From the NCBI RefSeq assembly GCF_032118995.1, contig NC_092648.1, forward strand, positions 19,186,450 to 19,250,449: DNA of 64,000 nt, read 5' to 3'. The notes under the pieces are model-generated. The model had not been told where the DNA came from. It worked only from the letters and a program-made list of their open reading frames with translations, and did not search any database. This document shows positions 44,901-57,540 of this stretch, piece by piece. Every line of letters starts with the position of its first letter. Positions within the stretch are counted from its first letter, which is position 1. The translations under genes were made by a program, and so were the position numbers. This DNA is from Asterias amurensis (Eukaryota > Echinodermata > Asteroidea > Forcipulatida > Asteriidae).

Positions 44901-47900
44901 TTCTTTTCATTCCATCTAAGCAAAATATAGTTGAGAAAAAAAATTAAATAAAAATCCATTATTGTGCATGAATGTTTTTCCTCTTAGAATCATGACTACA
45001 TTCGAGTACATGTACTGACCCTATAATGTCTTCTTATCATTGAACATCAAACTCTTGACAATTTGTTGGTTTCTAATGTCTCAGGTTACCCATTGATGAT
45101 TCAAGTGGGAGACCCATCTACGCTGAGGCAGCCGTATCCGGCAAGAAGAAGGAATCAGTACTCGCCTGTGCATTGGAGGCTTGCCGCATCCTTGATGCGC
45201 ATGGTGTACTCAGACAAGCAACACATGGTAACAAGAATTGTTATTGGTCATTGGTTATTGGTTGTTTCATATAGACGCTATCATAACAGGAAACTTTGGT
45301 TTTAGCTTTGAGGTCCGTCAAGTGTTCTTACATTCCTACCCAGGAATAAGATAATTGCAGACTTTTCTTTAGTCCTTTTTCTGGGTCTGCCTGGTGAACA
45401 AAAAAAGTAGCTTTCATTTTTCACTAGGTATAAACCACAAGGGAAACTGACTGAGTAAATTTTAAATGATTTTGGGTTGAACAAGAAAATTTACTGGAGT
45501 GGGATTTAAACTGCGTCATCTGGATTAATGTGCTCAACCAACTGAGTATATGTCGTCTCCCTATTTTGTCAATCTTGTTGTTCAAGGTGCCAATCAAAAG
45601 TCATTCAACCTGTACTTACTATGTGTCCAGGGTTTCAAACGGGATCACCTTAAGGGGATGCAAAAATTTTTTCTTTCTTCAAATATCAAGCAATGAATCT
45701 ACAAAACTATCTAACATTAATAATAATATTCTAACATTGTCGTCGAATCTCCCTGGATGTTAACAGAGAGTAAGAAGAGAAAAGCCAAGGACTGGAAGGG
45801 AGATGATTATTACGACAGCGATGACGATACGTTCTTAGATCGGACTGGGGTCATCGAGAAGAAACGACTGGTCCGTATGAAGAAGGCTGGCATGATTAAA
45901 GAAGAAGCGCAGACGTATGACTCACTGGTAAGATATACTGATAAGCCATTTAGAATGTTTTAGAAACCAGGGTTTTTTCCAGCTGATTTTCTCGTTTTCA
46001 GAGCTTAGAAATGTCAGACTTCTATCTGAATTCAGACTTTTTAAAAAACTGCCTGGTTTAAATTTATTTTTGGGGTTGAACAAAGAATTGACTAGAGTGG
46101 GATTCGAACCAACAACCTCCGGATTAACGTGCAGGCGCTCTGGCAACTGAGCTATCTAGCCCTATATTGGCGGTGTCCCTATTTTGTCAATATCTTTGTT
46201 CGGGTGGTTTAAGTTTCAAAACACAAAGTCTTGCCTTCCTTGGCATTTTCCTCCTTTTTTTTAGGACAAACTGCAGTTGTTTTAAGTTGTTTTGTTATCT
46301 GTAGTTGTAACCAAACTGTTCCTCTTCCTTCTCTCTCTTCCTCAGAAATCTCAGCTGAGCGATGTCGAAGCTGAGATCAAAAAGACAGAAAATGAAATGG
46401 CCGTAACAGACAAGAGTAAGTGTCCAACTCAGAAATATTCCATCTTCAAAAATCTACAATGCTTCTAAAAGATATATAAACTCCTTGTAAACAGCAATTA
46501 AAAATCCTAAAAACATAGATGTGTCAGGTCTTTCAAATAAAAACAAAAAATTTAAGACATTTAAAGTGTTCTTGACTTAATTTCATTAGCAAAAAAAATT
46601 AGTGGGGCACCATTGGCAAAAATGTAAACTTAATGGGATTGTGGCTGGTAACCATTTTTTCTGAAGCATTTGTTTGTGTTCAGCCATTTTTGTTGTTGCT
46701 TACAGGCTTCTTGAAATTGGGCCCTGATCATCAAATGAAACTGTTTGGTGTTTGTAATGATAGTGTCTGTTACTTTTCTCTTTTCAGAAAGCACATCTGT
46801 CGTTGAAGATGACTCCCTTGATGCCTTCATGGCGGGTATCAAGAGCGGGAAGACAATGGACAAGACGTGGAGAGCTAAACTGAAGTTGCAGCTCATTGAA
46901 CTGAGGAAGGAACAATCCAGACTGGTCCGATTGGTCAACATTGCAAAACCTACCTCCATGCCGGCACTGAAAAAGTATATCATGATTTAACTAATTTCTG
47001 AGGTTTCTAACAAAGAGCACAACAGAAGTATGGCGACCTCTGATTTATATAGCAAATTCTGAACTTTTATGAAACTTCAAAAAACAACTCATGAGGATCT
47101 TAAGGCCGATAAGCAAATTGTATTGATTTCATAAAATTGCTTTTGCATATTTTGGACCTCCTGGTAAATGGAGTTTATTTATCAAGAGTGGTCTACAAAG
47201 TAATTGTTTGCAGAAAGACACAAAATTTACTTTTGGATTTTGATTTGTTTTACAAACTTTGACTCATTTTTCAATTAATGACCTTTCGATTTTTACGAGA
47301 ATGAAATTGCCCTATTCGACCTTATAGCACTTAGCCAACGAAGTGTTGCCTCTCTTGTTTGCTTTTTATTTACCCAAATATGAAGTTTATACATGAATTC
47401 TTGAAACTTTAAGACAAGAATTTATAAGTTTGAAATATTTTTGCTGTTATCTCTACAGGCCATCCAGCCAGATGAGTTTTGCAGCACTCAGTAAGAAGCT
47501 CCCTATGTTTGGATCCATGAAAGGCCGCGCTGGATTAAAGAACAAGACTTCAGTAAGTAGAAATAGTTGGCTAGGGTTTGATCCCTAGTGCTCCAATAAT
47601 GTAGTCAGGCGTGTCAGTACAAAAAGGGTGGACACAGTTTTCAAGGTATTATATTGGATTATAGGATAATAACCATCAGTGTTTGAGAGCTTACTTATTA
47701 TGAAGTTCATATTAGAAACCCTGTTTCTGTGAAATTATTCCGTTTGAAATGTTTCCCTCTGAATTGAAGTAATGTTCGGGAAAACTGTTTCTGAAGACCT
47801 AAAAAAAATGGCTCTTCGATAGATTTACAGACAATTAGTTGCTTTGAGTATAAAGATTCACCTTAATACAAAAGAGCAATTTATCAACACTATTGTACAC

Positions 47901-50210
47901 AAATTTAATAGTTCTACCGTTTTACAGATACCATCAGCCAAAGCTGCACCCCAACCTTCCCATTCTTTTCCCGCTTCCCTGAGTCAGAGCAACATGGAAG
48001 AAGAAGAAGATGAACAAGATGATGATGGCCTAGTCTCTCCTCCAGCCGCCAAACACTCGGCCAGTGAATCAACCGCACAGAACATGAATGAGACAAACAG
48101 AGAAGTGTCTGCTCCTGAAGGCAAGGTGAGTTTACAAGACTACCAGATCCCTGGGACTGTGGAACTCCCTGATGTCATTTGGTTCAAATATTTTCAGGCC
48201 TCATTTTTAGTGAAATACTATATAAAACTAAAAACATCCGCTCTGTGGCATCACACAGGATCTTTACCGATTTGCTTTGATTGAGGGAAGAGGGTGGGGG
48301 AGATTCATCTGTAGAATATTATTTCTACTTGATCTGTATTTATTTTGTTTTTTTTTACCCATACACCGATGTGTGTTAGCACTGTGTACTTGGTACTTTC
48401 CCGAGTCTTTTGCACAAATATCACAGGCATGTTACACGGGTGGGATTCGAACCCACGACCCTTGCAATTCTAGAGCAGTGTCTTACCAACTAGACTACCG
48501 AGGTTGCCCGGCAGCTAGAGGCAGTTCAAATCCTATGTTTTGGCAGTGGGTACCGCAACGATGTAATAGATGTTAAATTTGCATCGGGGATGAATAATAT
48601 TAATTTTGGTTTTTACGCATACACCGATGTGTGTTAGCACTGTATACTTGATCTGATTTCTGATTTTTGTTAATCAGGAAAATTATGATGAATAGCCTGA
48701 AAAGATAAAGGTCTGCACCATGTGTACATATAGGTCAGCCTTTTCTACTTTATAAAAAGTTCCTACCGTTTTTCAATGGCCAAGTATCATGCCTGAATAT
48801 TGTTTAAGAAAATTGTCTGCTTTAACCAGCTCTATGAAATGTTTGCCCTGGGCATCAGGGTTTATGAAAGCCAAAGACCATCTTGAAACTTGCATCACTG
48901 ATTTAGTCCTTGGTGAGCAATTGCTACTACTATTGCAATGCCCCTAAACACCTTCCTGAAGATGGTATACTGTTTGAAACATTGATACCAAACCAGCTTT
49001 TTCCAGAACCAACACTCACTTAAACGAGAACTATTATTGCATGGTTGTACTCGCAAGTTTACTATTATTTATACTTTATTCTTAACCTTCCTGTATGTCG
49101 CATTGCAGTCTGATCAAGCACAACACAGGATAAATCCACCCCCAGCTCGAAGACTGGGTCCCTTCATACCAATCAAGATCCGTAAGCTGAATGGCCAGGG
49201 CCAGGACCAGGAGGAAAGCATGGATGCGGGAGAAGCGACCGCATCATCCGTGACTGAAGAACCGGAGCAGTCAAAGAGGACAGACGAAGAATACAGAGAG
49301 AAAGATGTGAGGAGTACTGCGGAAATGGATGAGGGGTCGAGGAAGATGCAAACCTCTGGTAGAATCCCTCAGGGTACAAGTGACAAAGACGATGGAAGGA
49401 GTTCTTCAGAGACAATAAAGACAGGGAGAGCCAAGGAGCAACCGAGGAAGATGCCTCCTCCGAAAATCGGCGAAGATGATGAAGGGATGGGTTCTTTAAA
49501 GAAAGTTAGAACACTTGGGACGGAGAGGGAGATGGAGGAGAAAGAAGACAAAGAAGATGTGGCTGAATGGTTGCCTCCTGTTGGTAAGCATTGTATGGGT
49601 GGGATGTGAACCCTCTTCAGTTTACTCGCACAAAATGCAAAGAGCTGTCCATTGATACAGAACACTGTGGATTTGTATTCATAGATAGAGGTCGGTTACT
49701 CTGTAAGTCTGTGCCATCAAGTGACTTCACTTTAATTTTGTGTGAAAATAGACTCTAGAAGGCAAAGAAAAAGACGGTCTGACAAACCCAATGGTTTCAT
49801 TGGATAGACAAATACATACTGTACATGTAAGACCCGTAACTGGGGGGCATTTTGGCAGTTGTAACCAATAACTGTTTCGGTTGAACTTGCCATTGATTGA
49901 TCACTGGCCATTGACCAAAACACTTTTTTTATGGCTTGCAAGGTCAAAGGTACATCTGGCAGGTAACCAGCAGGTTCTCAATGACAGTATATGTTATTCA
50001 CAAGCCTTAAAGTGTGATGTCAGATGTTTGGGCTAGCTTTGGAATTGCCTTCAGATATACCATCCTCTAATCTATTGCATCACCCAATCTCAAAGATCTA
50101 TGAATTTTTTCCGAATAATTTGACCATTTTTGTTTTTTTGTGTGTAAAATCTTGTTATAGGTCAAACTGGTGACGGAAAGACACATCTGAATGCAAAGTT
50201 TGGTTACTGA
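41973..50210 (+). CDS. SLC4A1AP: Kanadaptin (SLC4A1 adaptor protein), complete, 12 exons
   Basis: Exons: 41973-42986, 43386-43554, 44355-44480, 44725-44794, 45085-45227, 45767-45927, 46346-46415, 46788-46974, 47459-47552, 47928-48125, 49109-49583, 50161-50210. All have AG/GT borders and continuous phase; 918 residues. Residues 1-240 are a Ser-rich disordered lead. About 255-338 is an FHA domain ([32 protein letters not shown]), a phosphothreonine reader. About 418-505 is a dsRBD-like fold ([17 protein letters not shown] ... [16 protein letters not shown]). The family-typical [17 protein letters not shown] and [13 protein letters not shown] follow, then an acidic disordered stretch and the conserved terminus [15 protein letters not shown]. 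In mammals the protein was first reported as an anion-exchanger AE1 partner and later found largely nuclear; its molecular job is still unclear. A second in-frame ATG at 41985 has a perfect GCCACCATGG context and may be the main start. Confidence 0.95.
43781..43900. mobile_element. MITE with CTTTTTGAGATATGG ends, copy D2
   Basis: AGCCTTTTTGAGATATGGCT at left and CCCATACCTCAAAAAGGCTT at right, 120 bp, in kanadaptin intron 2. About half the length of D1. Confidence 0.7.
43985..44235 (-). repeat. Diverged inverted copies of the 120-bp unit
   Basis: Two units, in reverse orientation to 17379-18300, contain ACTATGCCAGCCTGCAATAT, ATACACAGTCAACCCTCCTA and CTGTATGACCGTTCAAT. These are the complement of the 120-bp unit with many substitutions. 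They lie in the same kanadaptin intron as D2, about 85 bp from it. Confidence 0.75.
45476..45590 (-). mobile_element. tRNA-derived SINE, family S2, decayed
   Basis: GGGTTGAACAAGAAAATTTA, GAGTGGGATTTAAACTGCG, CTGGATTAATGTGC and CAACTGAGTATA give the reverse of the S2 head. It lies in kanadaptin intron 5, 500 bp from a better copy in intron 6. Confidence 0.6.
46072..46201 (-). mobile_element. tRNA-derived SINE, family S2, best-preserved copy
   Basis: The reverse complement reads GATAGCTCAGTTGCCAGAGC (A-box arm), GCACGTTAATCCGGAGGTTG and TTGGTTCGAATCCCAC (B-box), then AATTCTTTGTTCAACCCC. It lies in kanadaptin intron 6. The anticodon stem is not well paired, so it is a SINE head and not a tRNA gene. 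Confidence 0.7.
46570..46724. mobile_element. GGGCCC-ended MITE, copy B7, left end eroded
   Basis: The right end CTTCTTGAAATTGGGCCC is intact. The left begins only at TTAATTTCATTAGC. The interior GTGGGGCACCATTGGC...GGCTGGTAACCA matches B2. Kanadaptin intron 7. Confidence 0.55.
48340..48650 (-). mobile_element. tRNA-derived SINE, family S1, with repeated ends
   Basis: The tRNA-like head (reverse of GTCTAGTTGGTAAGACACTG and GTGGGTTCGAATCCCACCCG) is flanked on both sides by the same ~40-bp sequence: ACCCATACACCGATGTGTGT at about 48357 and ACGCATACACCGATGTGTGT at about 48615, each followed by TAGCACTGT. The element therefore has terminal direct repeats. Kanadaptin intron 10. Confidence 0.7.
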
Positions 50211-50219
50211 GAATGAACT

Positions 50220-50470
50220 GTGAAAAGTGATCCGGCACCAGGCACAAATAGTGCCTTAACGATTGAACTACCAGTAGGGCATCAGACTAAGGACTGAACT
50301 ACCAGTAGGGCACCTGGCTAAGGATTGAACCAGCGGGACACCAGACTAATGCTGTTTCTGAATAAAGCGTCTCTGGCTTTGGCTACGACTGCTGGCTGCA
50401 GCAACAACCTGGAAGAATAGGACTGAACTACCAGTGTGGCACCAGACTAAAAACTGAATTACCAGTAAAT
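50220..50470 (+). repeat. ~35-bp degenerate tandem repeat in the kanadaptin 3' UTR
   Basis: Five or six imperfect units read GGACTGAACTACCAGTAGGG, CACCAGACTAAGG or close variants. They start within 40 bp of the stop codon. Confidence 0.7.
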
Positions 50471-50791
50471 GACCGAATCTCACAATCTTTGTTGTGAAAC
50501 TGGATCAAGGGAGAGGTTGTTGACCGAGAACCCCAAATACACTTATCTTGTAATAAATGAGCAGCACTAGATGAATAACTAACTGAGGGATCAAAAAACT
50601 CTGCGGTGTTTAGTTTTTACTTGAATCAGATGAGGATATTCTTATGTAAGAGTATATTGATTCTGAAGACGTCTTGAGTGATGGATCACTTGGTTTTATG
50701 ACCCTAAGACCTGAACTCTAACCCTTCTAAGATGTACCTGATACTCCTGTATTTGTTTTTAATTCATGTGTGATTCGTTTTTCTGAAGCAC

Positions 50792-50797
50792 AATAAA
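50792..50797 (+). terminator. Candidate polyadenylation signal of kanadaptin
   Basis: AATAAA about 580 bp after the stop codon, just upstream of a SINE. It would give a compact 3' UTR. Not proven without transcript ends. Confidence 0.5.
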
Positions 50798-50870
50798 CTA
50801 TCATGAAAATAGACACAAATCCAAAATTCCTTGTACACTTATTTTTGACAAAATGATTTACAGTGAGTAG

Positions 50871-51190
50871 GGCATCATGGCCGATTGGTTAGTAGCATTG
50901 ATTTCATCTTCTGGTGGTTAAGTCATCATAGTGTGAGTTTGAAACTCGGTCATGGCTTTTGATCAAGATTCTTTCTATAATGGCTTCTCCTCACTCAAGG
51001 GTATACATGGGTACCTGCGAGGGTAGAGATTGATAATGTGTATGAACAAGCCTTCGGAGCACCACGGCAGCTCATGGCTGTATACTCCCTAGGGAGCTGA
51101 GAAAGATTAAAGGAATGTTATTAGTCCAATGACTAGGGCACTTATGAAAAGCGCATTGAGATGGTTCTTGTTATTAAATTAACTATCAAT
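50871..51190 (+). mobile_element. tRNA-derived SINE, family S3, near full length
   Basis: A head (CATGGCCGATTGGTTAGTAG, then GTTTGAAACTCGGTCATGGC) is followed by a body with GGGTACCTGCGAGGGTAGAG, CTCATGGCTGTATACTCCC, GGGAGCTGAGAAAGATTAA and a 3' end AAAGCGCATTGAGATGG. The length and module order are those of tRNA-headed SINEs common in marine invertebrates (general knowledge). Confidence 0.65.
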
Positions 51191-54100
51191 ATCATTGTGA
51201 TAAAGACTTTTATTATTTCAAGCTAGTTTTACGTCATTGATGCGCACATAGCAGACTCTAGAGGCTGCAGTGTCTGTCCTCGTTTCATTTAGCCAAGAAA
51301 GGTTCATTGTCGTCGTCCAGCCCGACTCTGCAATTACCAGGTTTCATGGCAAGGTTCAGCTTACAACTTTGACAAAAACAAAGTTGTTGCTTTGAACATA
51401 GAAATTGCAAGCCCAGAAGTCGTGGTCCAGAAAATAGAAAATGTTTTTGTGAAATGTAAATTCAAGCCACACAGGAGTTAGACATTTCCAGTTTTGTTTA
51501 CAGGTAATGCATGCCCCTTTACATGTAAATTATTCCTCTGCCTTGATCAGGCATGCAGAATGGCATCAAGGGATTCTTGCAGCGATGTTGAGGCCCAGTT
51601 TCAACGCCACTTGGTCACCACATCTTAGTTAAACTTTGGTTAAAATTGAATTTGGGTTTAATTCCCAAAGTAGAGAAAAGAATAAAAACAACTGCAGGCA
51701 TACAAGGGACATAAGAAAGTATATTCCAATTGCATGACACAAGTCTTGGTGCAAGACGTTATTCAACATCGGTGGATTAGTTGCGATGTGTGTAGTGTTG
51801 AGTGCATGTATGTAGGGCCTATGGTTTTCTAACTCAACCAAGACTAGATATACGAGGCCCCGAGTTTCACCCGTCCATTCTAGAAATAGAGATTATTTAC
51901 ACCTCCAATAAAACACAGCCAAGAAGTACACAACACAAACACAAAATTTTCAAATAGAATTCTTCAACTCGTGGGGATGGAGAGTTAACATCTCCAATTT
52001 AATTATTTTATTTTATTTTTTTTTGTATTTAATTCCATAATAACAAGAGGTATTGTACAGAACAGAATATTGACCTTTAAAAAATAAAAATGACCAAAAA
52101 AGTAATGAAAATAAAAAAAGACAAGCATGCAGCGGAGGACCGTGTGACTAATGTCAAAGGGTTAACCCACGTACACAGCAAGCTCTTATAGAAAGGATGC
52201 TACAATACTGTCATCTTAAATCCACACGGAACAATTCCACCCTCACTGTACGTTTCCCTTGAAAAAAAAGAGACTTTTACTTGAATATGTACTAAAATAT
52301 ATTCACATTTAGATTCCTTGCTACGAAGGTTTGGTAGTGTATAAAAATCCACTGTTTTTTAAAGCCCGCAGTCTGTGTGGAGTTAAGATGTGATATGACT
52401 AAGCCATGACTTTTTTTTATTTTATAGGGTGAATGGATGAAGCAATTAGACAGGTCTGCTACGGACAACTCAAAAATCTAACACACTTAACTTACATAAT
52501 TTATCATTTCTTTTTATATCAACATTATCATTATCAATTTTACAAGTGTTATTTCTTTTTAAGGAGCCAGCCTGTTTAACCAGTTGACAATGACACAATG
52601 ATAACAATGCAATGATTTCAAAATGGATGAATGCATTTTTTAGTTTTTTTTTATTTTATTTTATTTTATCGTCTTTCTTTCCAACTAAGAAATATGTGCA
52701 ACCATTTCAGCTTTTTTTTTTCTCAATAAATTTTTTATCCAATTTTTTTTTCTTCTTCTTCTTCTTACTTAATGCACAAACATTTACACATTTACAGATC
52801 TTGTTAAAGAAAACTGTGCTACAATGGCCAATTGTTTCAACAACAAAATAAACCTATGTTTTAAAAAGCAAAAAAACAAAATCAAAATATGATCACAGAT
52901 GTGCCATGGTATATAAACTTCAACTCCTCTTGTAAATATTTTTTTGGTATAAAACATGTATTAAGCCTATGTAGATCTACAGTTCATCTCAATAAAACTA
53001 TTAGCCGACTGGGGCCCATACTGTTTATATACTCGGCATTTGTAGTATTTACAAGGATTACATTGCTCTACCTGCAATTGTGAATCTGGTATAAATATTG
53101 AGCATGTTGTTGGCATTTATTATACAGAAGACCACTACAAGCCAAAAAAAAAAAAACACAAACCAATAAAACAAAATCAAATAAAGAACACCAAAAGAAT
53201 TGCAATGAGCTGAGCTTTGTCAAGGCTTTGTGAAAAAGTGACCACAAGGCTGAAATCTTTATGGTCCAAAAACGGAGAGAGTGGTTTTCCAGAGACATCC
53301 AGCACTTAGGATGCAAATTATCATTCAAATAAAATGTTGCAAGCTTCGAATAGTCTTCTGAAGGCCATAACAAAGTCAACTCTGTTTGTGAAAAGTCATA
53401 GTTTGCACGAGGTCTACATTCCTTATAGTAGGATTAAGTTCCGTAGAATAGAACTGCCTCGTTTCCTTGATGAGTATTCAACCCAGTGACATTATTGAAA
53501 GAAAAAAAAGAAAAGAGCAGACAACACACATACAGTTGGATTATTGTCTCATTCGCATCATGTCAAAGTTAACCCAAATCCATTCCTGGTAAAATCATCT
53601 AAAACCTGGAGCTATTTACTGGATGCAACCAAAATGAAATTCCAACAACATGACCACAAATCAACAAGCACTGCTAAAATTTTCTTTTATCAAATTCAAT
53701 TGCTTATTAGTGGTGGTGCCATTTCATCATCGACAATTCTGCCTGCTCCTAAGGTTTTTACTGTTCCAAACTAGTTTACTTTTGCTTACACTCTTCTACT
53801 CTTGAGGGTGGGGGAAGGGGGGGGGGGGCTGCAGTGCAGAATATTGTTCACTGGGTATGACATTTACAACGATACAAACTCGGACCCATACCCATTTTCC
53901 TAAATTTTCTAATCAAGGATTTCTCCGTCGTAACCAGTCAAAACATCATGTGAGGTATAACACTTTGACTGGTTCCCTGCTTTATAGTTCAACAAACTTA
54001 GACTTTCGTTACTTAGAAACAAAACCGTTTAGGAAAGGATACTTGGGCGAACGTTCAAGCTTACATACTTGTAACACAATTAGTTCATCCATTCTTGTGC

Positions 54101-57100
54101 ACAGCTGAACTGTTCTGTTCTGAAGTATTCAGAACAAGATCTTAAGGGTCTGGCTGGGAATCTAAACTACAGCTTCAGGATGAGTAAGGCGTACTGCTTG
54201 AACCCATATCTGCCCGACTGGTCACAGTACAAACACACAATTCCTGCCCAAGCCCACATAGTGCTCATTGCTGCAAAGCAATAAACATTAATTCTTTACT
54301 GCCTTGCAAATGAACATATCCCCCAACAAACTGTATACCATTGGAAAGTACAAACTCTTTCTCTTTAGAATGATATGTTGCCATGTTTTCCCATCATTAG
54401 TTAATGCAAGCACAGAGAAAGACACTAACCTATTGCACATCTATAGGTTTCTGCTATAGGCAGGCGTTTAGATATGGGTGAAGTATATAACCCTAAATGC
54501 TTTCATCCCAAATTTGACATACAACGGATCAACTGAAGCAAGATGTGACCATCAATAGACCCCTTGCGTATGACGTCACAAGACCCAAAACAGTACCATC
54601 ACTGAGGTCAATGAAGACCAAACATTGGCCAAGACTTATGCACAACGCGTGCAAGATTCCATTGTTCAACCACAGTGAAGGCAGCCAATGCAAGAGGTCA
54701 ACTTGTGACCATTCAGAAAACAGTCTCAAACACCCAGCTGGCAGATAATTCTGCTAAGCAGGTTTGGAACCAGCTGGATGCTATAACATTTTGTTAAATT
54801 CTACCAACATCTCGACCAGTTATTACGACGGAACTTCACACTGTGCATACGAAGTACCAACTTCTTTCATTTCTTTCTCAATCCTTTCATATTCATTCTC
54901 ACAGCCAGGCACATCCTCTCCAAAGTAGATCAAACACACTCATTGCTTGGGGACGTGGGACGTGGGACGGGGAACCAAACTTAAATAACAACAAAAAAGG
55001 TCAATTGTGTACAACTCTGTTTTCAAAACAACAAATAACCCCAACTACATGTATACTTTGCAGTCATCAAACTTATTTGACTAACGTTTCCACATTACAA
55101 AACAAAAATGTGTACCTCTAATCTGAATTTGTCTTTGTTATTATTATTTTTTAACATTCTATAAACATGTACACAACAGTTTCATTATATTGCCCCAAAC
55201 ACTTTTTCATAATTTACATCAATTAAAAACATTCAGAAACCTTGGCTGTACTGTCTATCATGTTGTAGTATTCCTCTCAAATATTGCTGATCTTAACGCG
55301 GCTGCTCGTTTTCTTATCTTGGGTATTCATTTAAAAATGAATACATTCGGTTAGATGCTGACATTCTACAGTCAATGTTTACGTACCAGTGTAGTCAAAA
55401 ATGTGCATGGAGAATCGCTCACAGGAAAACAAACAAAATGTGCTAACTGTTTAAATTGCTACAGGACAACATTACTGATATGCATTGTCACTATGACCGA
55501 GCTGAACTTGTATGAAGCTTTGATTATTCCTTAATCTCTGTTATGTAAAAAATAAATGACAAAATTACCAAATCAGCAGGCCATCATAAAAGTTCATGGA
55601 ATTTTGAGAAATGTGAAGTTTGATCACGAAAATGCTGTAGTTGATCTGGCCATGGCTTTGGCTGTATTTGTAGATGCTTTGTTAAATACATGCTATTGTC
55701 AACAGGTTTAAACTGGCTGGAACTGGTTCAAGCTGGCTTGACCTGGTTCAAGTTGCTCTATTTTATCTGGTTTCAACTGGTTTTAAGGCTTGATTTGACA
55801 ATAGAAATCAGCCTCAACTTGCCAGTATTGACTGGTTTGGACTGGTATTAACCGTCAGTGTCAATTTGTGAACAATGGTCAGTTCTGATTGTGACCATGT
55901 CCGGAGACCAATGATAGTACCTTAAATGGTGGTACCAGGTGCCAGACTTATAAAGCTCATTGTGTATTGATAAGGCCGACACTCAATCTTGCTGTCATAT
56001 AAAGCACCAGTCTATTAATTTCACCATCATGCAGAGAGGTTTTATAACCAACACAGATTTGGTTAAAAAAGTTAATTAAATGTCCACTTAAAAACTAAAA
56101 AATATTTACGAACCAGGCTAGCCATCCCTATAGCAGAATGCAATATCCCACAGGGACTCAAACTTCTTCAATTTTGTTTAAAAACTTCTGCTGCAAACTG
56201 GAAGAATTTATTTTCTGTATAACATTGAAACATTCATGAGAGTGGGTTATTCAATACAATCTATACATTAATATTAACATTCGTTTAAAACCGTTGGATA
56301 CGACACACGCCATTTCTTGTTTACCCCCTTTGGATGAAGAGCAATGTCGCCAGCAACAGCGCTGGCGATCAAAGTCACTTAATCACCGACTTGTTACAAT
56401 TTAGGAATCAGTTGCTTTAAAAACCTCCCTCAGTATGACATTGTGCTGGGCCCAATTTTTATGGAGCTGCTTCTAAAGCCGAAAAATATTGCTGAACGAT
56501 TTTCTGCTTAGCAAAAATGAGCAGGAGGCCAGTCACTAATTGTACATGTAACTTGGTTGTTTAGCTGGTAAGCGTAATTTTTATTGTGCTAAGCTACTTT
56601 TTGTGCTTAAGCACCTATATGAAATTGGGCCCGCATACAATAGGCTCATACCATCTGGAAACACCCACTCTGTGCAACACTCACAATGTCTATCAAATCG
56701 GTTGCATGAGAGTTTATTCAACTCGGCCATAATTATCCCATTTTGAAAATTACCCATTCACTGACCACACTCTCTCACACTCACCTGACACCCACACGCA
56801 TACTCACAAACTCAGGTTGACCTTTCACACTCATGCATACATATACAAACATTAACATTTCTATTGCCTCATTCACAATTTAAAAATCATATGCAGTATA
56901 AGTTCCCCCTGGCTTACAAATCAAAGCCAGACCCCCCACCCCCCCCCCCCCCCCCCTCTGCATATCCACTTATTCTGGCCACATTATTTCAAACACATCT
57001 AGTATCTCAACAGACATAACTATAAAAACGGATGAAAATTAGTAAGAGAGAAAAAGAAGAGGGGGGGGGGGAACTATGGTCTTCTGTTTTTGTTTTTTTA

Positions 57101-57540
57101 TGATGTTTATAATAAAAATCAACAATACATTTGTAGTATCTAATGAATACAAGAACCATGGAGGAAGAAAAGCTGAGGAACTAACTTCTGTCACCGAAAG
57201 GTTGCGACACGAACCTCACTAACAGCCCGGCCCCTCAACTCCACAGTAAGACAGAAGAGATTTGTTTTGTTGTCTTTTCCTCTTTTACACTTCGAGGGAA
57301 TTGCTTCTCCTCAGAAACCTCGTTCCACAAAATGCGAAAAGCTGTGGATATGTTTGTGTCAAATTTATTTTCTATTCCTGGTTTAGATGCAAGCATCACA
57401 CACAAAACACTTTGGCAGTCAACTGCTAACTATGACATGATTTTTTAAACTTTCTTTGCCTCAGAGGCAAGCCGAAGCCCTAGCTGAGCCGAGCCGAACC
57501 AAGCAGGGGAGAGGCTGACCGCTGGAATTGGGGACCGCCG
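51191..57540 (-). other. Long non-coding stretch, possible PPP2R5 3' UTR
   Basis: No exon signal on either strand. Compared with the rest of the window it is nearly free of MITEs and SINEs (one at 56448-56632). It includes T-rich tracts (52620-52790), C- and G-runs (56939-56956, 57061-57071, 53818-53828) and scattered TTTATT (AATAAA on the minus strand). It ends exactly at the PPP2R5 stop codon, so part of it may be the 3' UTR of that gene. Confidence 0.35.
56448..56632. mobile_element. GGGCCC-ended MITE, copy B8
   Basis: GGGCCCAATTTTTATGGAGC at left, CACCTATATGAAATTGGGCC at right, with inner CTGCTTAGC and GTGCTTAAGC modules. Confidence 0.65.

Noticed and set aside
52612..52851. Phenylalanine-rich 79-residue frame
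   Set aside because: It is a translation of T-rich tracts with low-complexity residues only.
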